In this document: piece by piece, positions 12,781 to 25,900 of the stretch
How positions within the stretch are numbered: the stretch's first letter is position 1
How the letters are laid out: each line of letters begins with the position of its first letter
Origin: Lytechinus variegatus
Taxonomy: Eukaryota > Echinodermata > Echinoidea > Temnopleuroida > Toxopneustidae
Direction: 5' to 3'
Length of the DNA stretch: 64,000 bases
NCBI RefSeq assembly: GCF_018143015.1
Contig: NC_054756.1
Span: 24,035,440 to 24,099,439, forward strand
Program-made: the position numbers and the translations under genes
The notes under the pieces: model-generated
What the model was told of the DNA's origin: nothing
Database searches by the model: none
What the model saw: the letters and a program-made list of their open reading frames with translations, nothing else

Positions 12781-13206
12781 AGGGAACCCCTTATTTCCAT
12801 CATCATTCCTCTTCCTTGCTGCAAGTTTGGTTGTTATGCTTATTCAAAATACATTAGGTGATCAATCATAGTAATTATCATGAAGGTGATGTAAGATGAA
12901 TTCTTCTTCGTACAGCATTCGTACAATGCTTGAAATTATTTATCTATATTCATTTGCACATATTTTGCAATAAGACATCTCCACATCTGGTTTCCTTTTG
13001 CTTACTTTTATGTCTTGAAGAAATATTGAATAGACAGGATAGTGTAGAGGGAACAAAAATGAGATGTGTGGATGATTTCGTACAAACTTTTAATTACCAA
13101 ATGATGTAATGATTAGTGTTATGACATTTCAAACAAAACTATACAAGGATTTTTCCCCCATTCATTTACTATGTTGATGTTTACTGTTACTTCAAACCAA
13201 CAACTC

Positions 13207-13951
13207 TTACATAGCATACAATTCATTTTCAACCATATCCATTTCACTATACTGATCACCAGAAAACGAGTCATTAGTTTTAGCGTAGAGATCTTGATCT
13301 CCGTCGTACCCATCCGGGTTTCCTCGGGATTTATCGGGCATCGCGTACAAACTGCCGACATCCTCCGAGGTATCATCAGAACGGTTGTTCCGGTTTCCAT
13401 TCTTATCTGGCATAGCATACAGACTGTCCATATCTTCCGAGGTGCCGTTTCGTCCGTCGTTCTTATCGGGCGCGGCGTAAACGACGCTCATTCTGTCGGC
13501 CATCTTCGCCGTGGCGGTTGGCTGCTTAGGATTTTCAAAAGAAGAATAGGGTGCAATTCCGAGATTAATTTCGTCGTAGCCGTCCTGTGCTCCGTCTCCG
13601 TTCTTATCAGGCGTGGCGTAAAGGACGCTTAATCGGTTGTCGCTGTTCTGCTTCACCGCAGTGGCGCCATGTGAAGCATATGACGTCATTTCTGTGTCTG
13701 GGGTTTCATCCATTGTCCCCTCATATATATTCGATGATTTCCTGGGATTCAGATTTACAAGGAGAACTTTATTATGTCCTCTTGATTTCGCGCTACTGTG
13801 TGCTTGTGCCCCAGGTTGGAAGCCTCTGGCAGAAGATGAATCTGCCATTACACCGTTAGGGATACCGAAGTCATCGTATGCTGGAGGCCTGCTGGCTGGA
13901 GACAGGGTTGCCCTTTGTGAAGAGACAATACCCTTTGTCCTCTGATGTGAC
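13207..13951 (-). CDS. Gene C exon 8: tyrosine-rich cytoplasmic tail and stop
   Basis: The acceptor AG is just above 13951; the exon begins with the last base of an Arg codon and runs 248 codons including the stop. Repeats: SVLYATPDKN, SVVYAAPDKN, SLYAMPDKN, SLYAMPDKS. Other motifs are GYDEINLGIAPYSSF, which has ITAM-like spacing but Phe at the second +3 position, NIYEGTMDE, DQYSEMDM and the end ELYAM. The open frame begins well upstream of the first Met in it, consistent with an internal exon. Confidence 0.85.
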
Positions 13952-16900
13952 CTTTAATTGAATGTTGGATACAATTGGGTAGAAATATCAAAATATGTAT
14001 AATGTTCTTGTAGGGTTTCTAACACTTTATTTTTGCTGTGAATCTTAGCGACACATTGTTAAACACTCAGGATCTAAATTCAAATAACGATATTGGAGAA
14101 TATTTGGTGGCTTAATTTTCCATTTAAGTACCAGCCTTTATAAAAGACAAAAGATAGATAGCTATAAACCGACTTCAAGAGCTGTTATTTACGATTTTTA
14201 CCATGTTTTTATAACGAAACGAATATCAGAAGAATTGAAGTCGTCAACATAAAGTGGAATAATTTTCATATGCCATAACTTCTACACAATACACTACCAT
14301 CTAATAAATAAGGTTGCTACAAACCTTCTCTTCCTGAAACAAACGATGGCAACGATGACTATGAGGACGATCACAACAGCAGCCACACCTCCACCAATCC
14401 CTGCATATAAGCCTGTGTGAATTACGATTACCAATTATTCCACGAGATTAAACGTTTAAAATACAACTATTTTCACCGCGAAGTGACGAGGATCATTTCA
14501 TAATGATACAGTTTCATGACTAAATGGTAAAGGGTTCCTCAGTAGTCTACTGTCATGCTTTTTAATTCAGTTAGATTGACCTGCAACATGTAGTTTTTTC
14601 TCTTTTATTGCAGTACTGTGGTCATGGTGGTTGCCATGGGAGTTTTCAACCCTTTTTCATTTCATTTCATTTGATTTTCATTTCACAATGGTCTACATAG
14701 GACAAGTCACTGATTTCTTTCTATTACCAACGTGCTTGTGTTACTGGAAGCGTGTTGCATTTGAATTGGAATTTATTGAGTCAAGATGACGAAATATAAC
14801 ATCATTTGATTACTATTAATTTCATACGCATTACTGCCTTCATCGTCAGAATTACTTTATTACCAAAATTAATCAAATTTTCAGTTCTTTTACTGTCACT
14901 ATGATCATTTGCTGTAAATATGATTTGTGTTGCTATCCTAAGAGAAAGTAAAATAGAAAAATAATGATAGGGTAATTATAAACTTTATTAGGGTTTACTA
15001 AAAGTATATGGTGTATATTTATTAGGAGTTCTTTAAATTACCTGAGGATAATGATGTTGATGGTTGTGGTGGTGGTGATGATGATGAAATTCTATCACCG
15101 TTACTTGTTGTGGGTACCTGGTTGGTTGAAGTTACAATGGATGTCGTCGAAAGTGGAGAAGTAGCTGTTTCGAATGAATTATAATTTTGAATTAAATGTA
15201 TTGCCCAATGACATATATTTTCAATCAATGTTACACTATGCACTTTATGTGGCAATTTGAGCAAACAAAATCGTGACATGCTTTAATATTGAGTATTGTT
15301 TATCTGTGTTTTATTACAGAATCACAATTATTTTTTAAGATTTCCTTGATTATTTGTACAATTATCTATTCATTATTTGCTGCATTCAAAGGGAATGAAA
15401 ATTCCATTGACAGCCAGATTTTACTTCCAACAGTATCAAAAAGCTGTCAGGTTTCATGGACCTGCTAGCTCCATGCATTTATGCAATAATACACCTTGCC
15501 TCTCACCGTAAAACCGTATTCTTTTTAACGACTTTTATTAGATTGGGATAAAATGATATCAAACCCATTTTTCCTGAATTATTTAGCATAATCAATCAAT
15601 GACTTTTTAAATCTTTATTCTTAATCATAATGATTGGCACTTTCCTCAACAGATTTATGTGATTTCTTTATCATTATTATTTGCATTTTTCCGCTACAGA
15701 ACTGGTACTGGAGTTCGATATCAAAGAGTGTGGAAACTCAAGCATTCTATCCATATGATTGTTGAAATAAAATGGTAAAAAATCAATCCCTGAAATGATG
15801 GGAAATACACAAATTGAATGAGAACCTTAAGCATTATCATATTTCTTTTGAGTGGTAACATCGGTGTGTATCATGTAAACCCCTCAAAAAAAGTTCCGCA
15901 ACTCAAGTTTGAGTGCTAATAAATTTCTTAGTGTGCCATCATCATATGTAAAAGTGGTATCATTGGAAAGTATGATTATTCATCTTTACGATCATGTGTC
16001 ATTTGTAATGCTAGTGTTATCATGAAATACACAGACAAGATATTTTATGCAGCAATGTAAAAAAAAATAAATGTTGCAAAATTCGTTGCCATGTCATGTT
16101 TGAGTTCTGCAACTCAAACTGAAAGTTTGAGTGCTAATAAATTTTTTAATGTGCCATCATCATGTGTAAAAGTGATATCTTTAGAAAGCATGATTATTCT
16201 TCTTTACAATCATGTGTCATTTGTAATGCTAGTGTTATCATGAAATACAGAGACATGATAATACGCAGCAATGTTACACATGAAATGTTGCCAAATGCGT
16301 CGTTTGCAATAGCGAATTTCCAATTGTTTCGAAGATGGACCGAGTGCATTCACTGTCACCTGCATGGTGGAAATTCTATAGAAATGGAGACTCTTGTTGG
16401 AAATCAATGCATTTTGCAACATTTTACTTCTGACTATTCTCGATGTTCAGGGTGATTGCATATTCCATGATTACATAAACACAGCAAATGGCATGTCATT
16501 GTAAAGAAGAATAATTCAGCTTTCCAATGATACCAGTTTCATCTTTTATGATTCATTAACCAAAAAGATATCATCCCCAAAACTGAGTTGCAAAACTTTT
16601 TTTGAGGGGTTTATATTGGCTGCATTTGCCTTTTTCCCAATGGTAGCAACGGACATTATTTTATAGTATTAATGAATGCATAATAACTTGTATTAAAATG
16701 ATTAGGAGCTGCTCACTTTTTGATAACATTGGGTTGATTTAAAAATGTATTTAGCTAAAATCAGGATGCATATTTGAATAATACATTACGTATTGTCATA
16801 ATAAGAGAGATAACATACCCAATACCGTAGTCGGCTTGGTCGGTGTATTCACTGTTGTCGTCATGGCGGCTGATAGTGCAATTGTATTTTATTTTAAAAA

Positions 16901-19900
16901 GAATACGGAAGGAGAAACAATAAAGAAAAGATGTAGAACAGCAAAAGAGAATTAAAGTTACAATACATTGTCAAAAAATAACACAAATAGTTCACTGATA
17001 ATACATAAAACTAACCAAAAAAAAATGCTTGTGTCAGAAATTTTGATACTCACTGGTAAAGACTGCTATGTATCCACTACCACCACAGCTCTCAGTAGGG
17101 TCTCCATGACATGGAAAAGAACAGTCTGCATCTACTCCCTCTCTATGTCTAGTATAGTTATCACTGGCCTTTCCACAGTAACATTCATTTCCACTTTCAA
17201 CACCAGCGTATACATAGTTAGCTGTGGTGGACCCTTGACAGAACTGGATGCAATATGAAATACTCATCGATGAACATATGCTGAAGGCGCCAGAAAACAC
17301 TCTGTTACCAGAAACATCCACAAAACATCCAAGATATCCATCATCTAAATGGATAAATAATAAAGTAACGAGTTTCAGAATTGCATTTGGAAACGTAGGA
17401 TTATAAATTATTTAAAATACTGTTGTGTACACATAATATATACCGATGTTATTATTGCACACAAGAATAAATCCGTATATACAGGTATTCTCTTTAAGTA
17501 TTTACATTCTATTCATTGAACATCATCGACATTGTATTGCAACAATTTGTTCAAATAATCATTTAAATTTATTCTCTAGAAAAATGCAAACTATTAAAAG
17601 AAGGTCAGTCCTATTGGAGATATAAGGTCAGTCGTTCAGTCTTTTTGGTGAAATAAGGTCAGTCCTATTAGAGATATAAGGTCAGTCGTTCAGTCTTTTT
17701 GGTGAAATAAGGTCAGTCCTATTGGAGATATAAGGTCAGGCCTAATGGAGCTTTGAGGTCAGTCTTTTTTGGAGACACGTTTACTTGCTTCCTGGGTTTA
17801 TTATACGCCTTATTCAATGTGCAAAACATATTGTATTTCAATCCATTGTTTAATAGTTATGTTATTGATTTGTATATCTTATATTGCATTGGATGTCCAT
17901 CTGAAGAAAATAAATGTCTGATTGAATAGAATTGAATTGAACTGAATGACCAGTTAAATAAAAGAATTTAGCCAAAGTACACCAAAAATATGCGAAATAA
18001 AGAGTAAAGGTCTGGAAATTCACTTTCTTCAGTGCCGAAATTAAAATAACTTTTTTTAACAAAAACCTTTTTGCTACCTTTTTGCTTGAACAAATTATTT
18101 CTTTTACCTTTTTGCTTTACATTTTTTTTGTCATTCACCTTGTCCCTTACTTTTTGGAATATTTTTCTCGAACGAGCCTTTATGAATGGGATCTTACCTT
18201 TATCGGTATACTTACGACATATTTTTTATTGTGATAATTATATATGTACACGTACATAGGAATTTGCTATATGTTTTCCTGTCTACTTTTTTTATCGAAA
18301 TCCACGAAGCAAATTGTAAATGTTGCAATGGAATTAAACGAAATGGAAGATGAAATGACATAGTCTAATTGCTTTATAGCATTATTAGCTATTAAGCCAA
18401 TGATATCATCAATCGTTGTAAAAACGGCTAAGAAGAGTCAATCTCGCATGTGTTTTTTTTTTTTTTTATTAATAGAAGTTGTATTTGCCTATCAAAGTTA
18501 CAAGGCTAGCCTAATACTTGATCATAGTGCTCCATAAGGGAGTCTATATTCATTCATTTTAAAGACCTGATTCAAATTTAGTGTAGTCTGCATATTATGA
18601 TATTCAATCATAATTTTTCAAGATATTTAAGAGCTAAATATTTTTTTTTATTACCATGACAAGATGCTGATCCTGCTGGAGAACACCCGGATGTAGGTTC
18701 TAATGTAGGACATGTTGACAGGTTACCTTCATCTAGAAATTTAATATGAACATGATAAACAACAGTCTGATGATTTACGTCTGCATATTTTAAAATATGT
18801 TAAACATCTAATGCGAGAATAATGAAGGAGAGAGGGATCATTGAAAAGGCAGCATGTCATCCCTGCATTCGTTTTGTTGAGAGCAGATATATGATGGATA
18901 AGTAGAGAATATTAGGCAACATATTCAATTTTAAGCATCTGACAAGTAGAACTCAATATTTGGACTGTATAACAAAGACAATTATGGTATAGGCGAACTA
19001 TCCATCTTACAACCACATTGACTTTCTTTCCGATGGGAAGCTGCCAGAACATCGACGTATACATTCTTCTATACTAGATCGCGGATCTAGACAGCTTAAA
19101 TTGGCAGATAAATTGTTTTAACTGCCTCCAAATTGTCCGCTGGTTGTTGATTTCCGAAATTAGTCTAGATTCGTTTTGGCCGGTTTGACTGTGACATCGG
19201 TAAACCTTTTTTTTTTTATTTTTCTAGAGACAGTATTTGATGCTTTGAATGAAACGAGCATCGATACCTAATCACTATCGGCAGTTCCCTTGTCAAAGCA
19301 GGGAGCTACACAATGACACTGTGTAGGCGCGCCGGAACACTTTCATTTTTTTTTTTTTTTTTTGGGGGGGGGCAAAATTCCGAAGGGGCACAATATTTTT
19401 GACAGCGTGAGATACCGAAGCGATCGAGCAGGAGAGGGTGTGGGAGTGGACCCCCCCCCCCCCCACGGTAAGGACTTTGTGTAAAAATGGAGTATACAAG
19501 TTGCGTTTCTAAGAGCATTCAAAAATGAATTTCTTGAAATTCAAACATAGAATTCACTACAAAAGACTAGAATTCACTTCGAAAGGCTATACTCACAATC
19601 TATGAGAACCTATGAAATCTACGCGCAAAACAATCGCTTCGGAATGTGTTTTTGTGTCTGATCAATTGAATTTCCTATATTGACTCAAAATACCAGAAAT
19701 TACATTTTTCATGCAATATCTTTTTAGTAATATTTATATGTACATTTACATACACGGACGACGCGAGAGAGCACAATCATAAGTTTTAAGTAATTCCTGT
19801 CAGAACAAGGAGTGTATTAAGCAGAAGAAGCGCAACAACAGAAACAAAATAAATTCTAATGAATGTCTTTTCAATTTCAAAATGTCATACTGTTCTGACG

Positions 19901-22900
19901 TGGCAGACGTCGATAAGCACTTAAATACCCATTCTATGCAAATCACTTCTGACATCAGCATTGGAGATAGTCCCTGATTATCCATGCATGGGCAATACAT
20001 TTCATATTTTGTAACTGAAGGAAAAAGAAATATGTCAAGCTTAATTCTCTAACAATTTAAAACTTTTCTGAAAATCATTAAAGTTTAAAACATTCATTAC
20101 TCGATTTATGTGTTTCCTTTTGCATGTTTTGTATGGCTGGGAAGCACTTTTAGATGACCCCTTCAAAATCTTCTTTTTTCTTTACATATTTTCTGGGGAA
20201 AATGTGACCATAACTAGGAAATGATGATTATCAAATTCCAGGAAATATTCATTTGTAAATAATCATGAAAAAGGGATGGTCCGGGCTGAAAATATTTATG
20301 TCTTAATACATAGAGTAGAATTCACTGAGCAAAATGCCGAAAATTTCATCAAAATCGGATAACAAATAATACAGTTATTGACGTTTAAAATTTAGCAATA
20401 TTTTGTGAAAACAGTCGTCATGAATATTCTTTAGGTGGGCTGATGATGTCACATCTCCACTTTCTGTTTTCTTATGTTATTACATAAAATCATATTTTTT
20501 CATTATTTCATACTTGTGTGAATAATATGTCTCTCTTAAAATGAAATAAGTTGCAGCAATAAATATCTAATGCACTAAATCGGATGTCAATCCAATTTTG
20601 CTAGTTCTTGGAGGAAAAAAAATGAATGAACCTATTTTCCTATAATAAAACACAAAAGAACAATTGGAGATGTGACATCATCAGCCCACCTAATGAATAT
20701 TTATGACGACTGTTTTCACAAAATATTGCTAAAGGTTTAAATTCAATAAATATGTTATTTGTTATCTGATTTTGATGAAATTTTCAACATTTTGCTCAGT
20801 GAATTCTACTCTATTTATTAAACTATAATAAATACTTTCAGCCCGGACCATCCCTTTAACAAACTTCCGCAGTTCATAATGTACATTATGTAACATTATT
20901 AGAAGAAAACAATTACATTCCAATAGCGAATATGGTTGTCGGAACACCAAGTGGAGTTTTCGAAAAAGTGGATAGAGGAAGAAGTGAAATTGATAGGGGA
21001 GGAAGTGAACAGTTGATAGTCGAGTAGTTTTTTTGTTTAAATGCGCGTAGTCCTGAAAAAGACAGTAAACCAGAAAAGGTAGAAGAGGAATGAGTATTTG
21101 ATAGATAAGTACTCCTGCTCTGCACTCCATTCACCGACTCAAGCTAGCATCTTCTCATTTATCCAATAATCCAACTACTCAAGCCTCTTCAACTCTTTAC
21201 TCTTTTCTGTTTTATAGTCGATTTGACATTTTCCGAACCTAGAAATGTTCTTTCCGATGAAGTTTTTTTCTTGATTCGTGTTCCTATGGGGTCCTAGAAC
21301 AAATTCAGCTTGGTTGCCAAAAGTTGCCGTTTGGGCAATTTTGCTAATTAGCATAAATCCAAAATGGCCGCCAGATGCCATCTTGAAAACCTAACTTTTG
21401 AACCCCTGTCCACAAAATGATGAGTAATGACTCGTTTTAGGGGTTTAGAGATGTGTAGAACCGATTTCTGTAATCATTTTTGCAATATAAGGTCATCTTC
21501 AGGTCAAATCCAAGATGGCCGCCATATGAAGCCATCTTGAAATATCAACTTTTGAACCCTTTGCCCCAGAATCAAGAATAATAACTCTATTCGTGAGTCA
21601 TTTGGTATGTTGATACAATTCATGCTGTAATTTTGCATAAAGGATAATCTTCAGATCAAATCCAAGATGGCCGCCAACCGCCATCTTGAAAAATTACTTT
21701 CCGAGGCTTATACGTGTTAGATCTAATTTCAGTAAGAATACTCATTTCTTTCATTAATACTAAGTTTTTGTCAAAGAATGATGAATAATCCCTCTTTTCG
21801 TGAGTTAATTATTTGGTATGCTGATTCCATTTCTGTTAATAATTTTGCAATATAGGATCATCTCCAGGTCAAAATAATCCGACAGGACCACTAAACGCCA
21901 TATTAAGAAAAAAACTACTTCCGAGATTATTGAACATTGAAGAAGTGCTCTCCCTAATAAGGTTGTTGTTATATGTATTGGAGCTCAAGTAAGGAGATTT
22001 CAGTGAGAAAGGATAATCTTCAGGTCAAATCCAAGATGGCCGCCAACCGCCATCTTGAAAAATTACTGTCCGAGGCTTATACGTGTTAGAACTAATGTAA
22101 AGGGATTTAAGTAAGAATACTTATTTCTTTTATCAATTCTCAAGCTCAAAGTCAAGGTGAAGGTACATCTTAGATGTCAGATTTCAACATTAATTGCTCA
22201 ACTTAGAATGAATCCTCTTCAGGTTTGGGCCATGATCCATTCCGAGTGTATTTTTATTTTTTAAGGTCCATCCATACCTTTATACTGAAGAGGCTTTTAG
22301 GGTCTTATTTGAATTTGAAAGTGTTTTATCAATATTTTTTTCTAAATCAATGTGTCCAATGATTGGTATAGGCATCAGTTCGCCTTAAAAGACGATGGTG
22401 TAGCGCTCGGCCTTACATTTTCGAGAGTGACTATAGAGCTCCACTCTAGAGTTGCAGTCTCTAGAGCAAATTTTTACAGATGAAGGAGGATGGCCCTGAG
22501 ACACGTTTATATAGAGATGCTGCCCTAGCCTTCCTCCTAGGCCTTTGGCCTGCCAATTTAGCATTCCGATTATTTTCTGACATCTTGACCCCTGTACTTA
22601 GTAGCTCTCCATAGAATGGCGACTATCATCTACACCTTCATAAGTGTTAGTGTCTATGCCGGCAAGTTTTATGTCACGTTTGCAGGTGTCTTTATAATGG
22701 AGGTGTGATCTACCGATGGGGTGAGACCAATCACATAGCTCACCTTACCTTGGCGAATCCCTTCTTGGATTTGCCACGGTTTCATGCGGCAAACATGCCC
22801 CCAACCACCTGAGGTGCCTTTGACTAAGGAGCGAGAATAAACTTTTGATGCCAGCACGTACGCTAAAGGGCCTCTGCATTTTTCACTCTGTCCTGCCAAT

Positions 22901-25900
22901 TTACGTGCATGATACGTCCGAGGCAGCTGACATGGAAGGTGTTTCGCCACTTTTCTTGGTCTGCGTACGTTTTCCAGGACTTATTTCCGTGCAGGAGCTT
23001 GGCCATGACTGTGAGAGATTTTACAATCCCTATGCTTGTCCTGTGAAAGGGGGCAAGAGACATATAGTCGGTCCAAGGTAGGTGAGGGGTCCACCACAAC
23101 CAGACGAGTGTGTATTTGGAGGACAGTCGGTGTCTTGAGTCTATCAGGATTTCTGACTGTCTCACAGGCTGATGGATGATCCAAACCCTTAACATGCACA
23201 GGACAGGCAGCTGTTATGTATGACTAGGTCTTGTACTCCCACTTCTTGAGAGGCAGGGCGACATCGTTTCCGTAAAACATTTCACGAATGAGAACAATCC
23301 TGACCGTGGAACAGTTTTGGGGGAGCCTATCTTCTGCAGGAGGCTAAAGAGTGCACTCCTGCTGACCAAGTCAATGGCTCTTGTCAGGAGGAAAAATCCA
23401 ATAATAATTATAAAGGAAGTTAATAAGTTAACTATTTTTTTTTAATATTACCGAGAAATCACTTTTTTATTCAAATAATACTTTAAAGTCATTTCACTGG
23501 AAAAGTATGATTGCACAGAAATAAAAAAGGATCAAAACTCCCGAAATCATAGCCCAAACCTTGAATGGTTTCATTCTAAAGTAAGCGGTTAATGACGAAA
23601 TCTATCAACCATCTGACCATATTAGACATGACTTGACCTCGAACTAAAAATGGAGTGATTAAAAGAAATGAATCATTCTCACTGAAATCTCCTTACATGA
23701 GCTCCAATACATATAACAACAACCTTATTAGGGAGAGCACTTCTTCAATGTTCAATAATCTCGGAAGTAGTTTTTTTTTTCTTAATATGGCGTTTAGTGG
23801 TCCTGTCGGATTATTTTGACCTGGAGATGATCCTATATTGCAAAATTATTAACAGAAATGGAATCAGCATACCAAATAATTAACTCACGAAAAGAGGGAT
23901 TATTCATCATTCTTTGACAAAAACTTAGTATTAATGAAAGAAATGAGTATTCTTTCTGAAATTAGATCTAACACGTATAAGCCTCGGAAAGTAATTTTTC
24001 AAGATGGCGGTTGGCGGCCATCTTGGATTTGATCTGAAGATTATCCTTTATGCAAAATTACAGCATGAATTGTATCAACATACCAAATGACTCACGAATA
24101 GAGTTATTATTCTTGATTCTGGGGCAAAGGGTTCAAAAGTTGATATTTCAAGATGGCTTCATATGGCGGCCATCTTGGATTTGACCTGAAGATGACCTTA
24201 TATTGCAAAAATGATTACAGAAATCGGTTCTACACATCTCTAAACCCCTAAAACGAGTCATTACTCATCATTTTGTGGACAGGGGTTCAAAAGTTAGGTT
24301 TTCAAGATGGCATCTGGCGGCCATTTTGGATTTATGCTAATTAGCAAAATTGCCCAAACGGCAACTTTTGGCAACCAAGCTGAATTTGTTCTAGGACCCC
24401 ATAGGAACACGAATCAAGAAAAAAACTTCATCGGAAAGAACATTTCTAGGTTGGTGTATTGAGCCTATGAGACTGTCAAATCGACTATTACAGTCATTTT
24501 CAGATTCCATATGTTGCTCGAGTAAGTTCACGCGCGTTAGTGATATCGGGTCCGGTCTGAGCGTTTCTGGGCGACCGCGCGTTTGTTAGCCGACACAACC
24601 AGCATTGCATTGGTGAACCACTTTCAATTTGCCATGCGGTTCTAGTCTGAAATATATTCATTAAAATGTTAAACGTTATCACACTGTAATAAGATGGAAA
24701 AGGGGCTTCTCAAAGGTATGTTTCATAGAGGAACATGTTCGTCAAAAGACGCGAGGCTTACTATGATTATGTGATTGCCCCGTCAGGGGCGAAATTTTTT
24801 CATTTTTGACAATAGAAATGACAATTTTTAGGCAGAAAAGTGCCTTCATCGTTTACTTTTGTCCTTGAATAATTTATCCTTTTTTCTTTAGGGGGGGGGC
24901 ACATAATAATTTTTTTATTTGGGGGGGCAAGTGCCCCCCCCCCCTGCCCCGCTTCCGGCGACCTTGACACTGTCGTTTACTCAGAGTAGTGGGTGCACAT
25001 GAACTTTGCCGCCACAGGACAGATCAGCGCCATTTCAGCTCTAATCCGCGTTGGCGATGCGCTCTTCACAGAATTGCAAACTCTAAAAACTGACAACTTT
25101 TTGGTCATTTTTTATATCTACTTAAGAGTTCTGAAATCAGACATACATCTTTAGGGGAACCCCGGTGGAGTGGTCCACCTGCACTCTCCCAGTCAGTTCT
25201 AAAAGAGAGACATACGGGTCATAGTGAGTTTTCGCTTTTCGCTTCCCATGCATGGGTGACGCCAAAACAGTAAATTACAAAATTTTAATTTTGTTCAATA
25301 CAAAATAAAAAATATACTAGTTTAGGAAGGTATTTAAGAGTATTTTGTGAAAGAAATATTAAATGGTATGTGTTTACTTCCGTTACAATCTAACCCAATG
25401 CCAGGGGGTGAATTCTGTCCATAGGGTGTGATCTCCACTGCTAGGCTTGCTCCAGTGAATCCTAACTGTCTGCAAATGACGATGACGTCAGTAAATCCAA
25501 TATTTATTCCACATGTCGTCTCCCAATCGCCGTCATCTTGCCTGATTTCTACTGTACCTTTATTAGATGCTGGACCACCAACCAGTCGTACATCTATCAA
25601 GAAAGGGCAACGTGTGTAAATAAATATGAATCTAGAAGAGTTCAAACTCTGCGGCTAGGATTAGTTTTTTTTTTTAATGCAAAGGGAACTACTTCTTCCA
25701 GGTTCAACTATCATCCCTATCACTCGATTCTCTACACACATTAGACTATTAGATTTTTGTAGAAAAACACAGAAACTGATCACTATTGCGAGTTTTACCT
25801 TTATATGGATTTCGATTGAGAGATGGATTTATGTCTTTCTTGTCAGTGCGTGTAAACTAATTCTTTCATTCATTCAAAGTACTTTTCAAGATCCCTCAAA

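Larger units (their letters stand above)
19323..24965. mobile_element. 5.6-kb nested insertion with 8-bp target duplication, gene C intron 2
   Basis: GACACTGT occurs at 19315-19322 and 24966-24973, and the flanks join the sequence seen uninterrupted in gene A near 56540. The ends share GCCGGAA inverted (left GGCGCGCCGGAAC, right reverse complement GGTCGCCGGAAGC) and G/C runs. An 8-bp duplication is typical of hAT elements. No transposase was seen. It contains the elements at 20268-20858 and 21215-24487. 19470-20270 and 20860-21210 hold nothing I recognise. Confidence 0.6.

Noticed and set aside
12443..12781. 112-codon frame as an extra gene or alternative tail
   Set aside because: No family resemblance and no splice-phase fit; absent from gene A. 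Kept only as a GC-rich feature.
13171..13945. Plus-strand frames opposite the gene C tail
   Set aside because: They mirror the tail exon, whose minus-strand frame is conserved in gene A; the plus frames are not.
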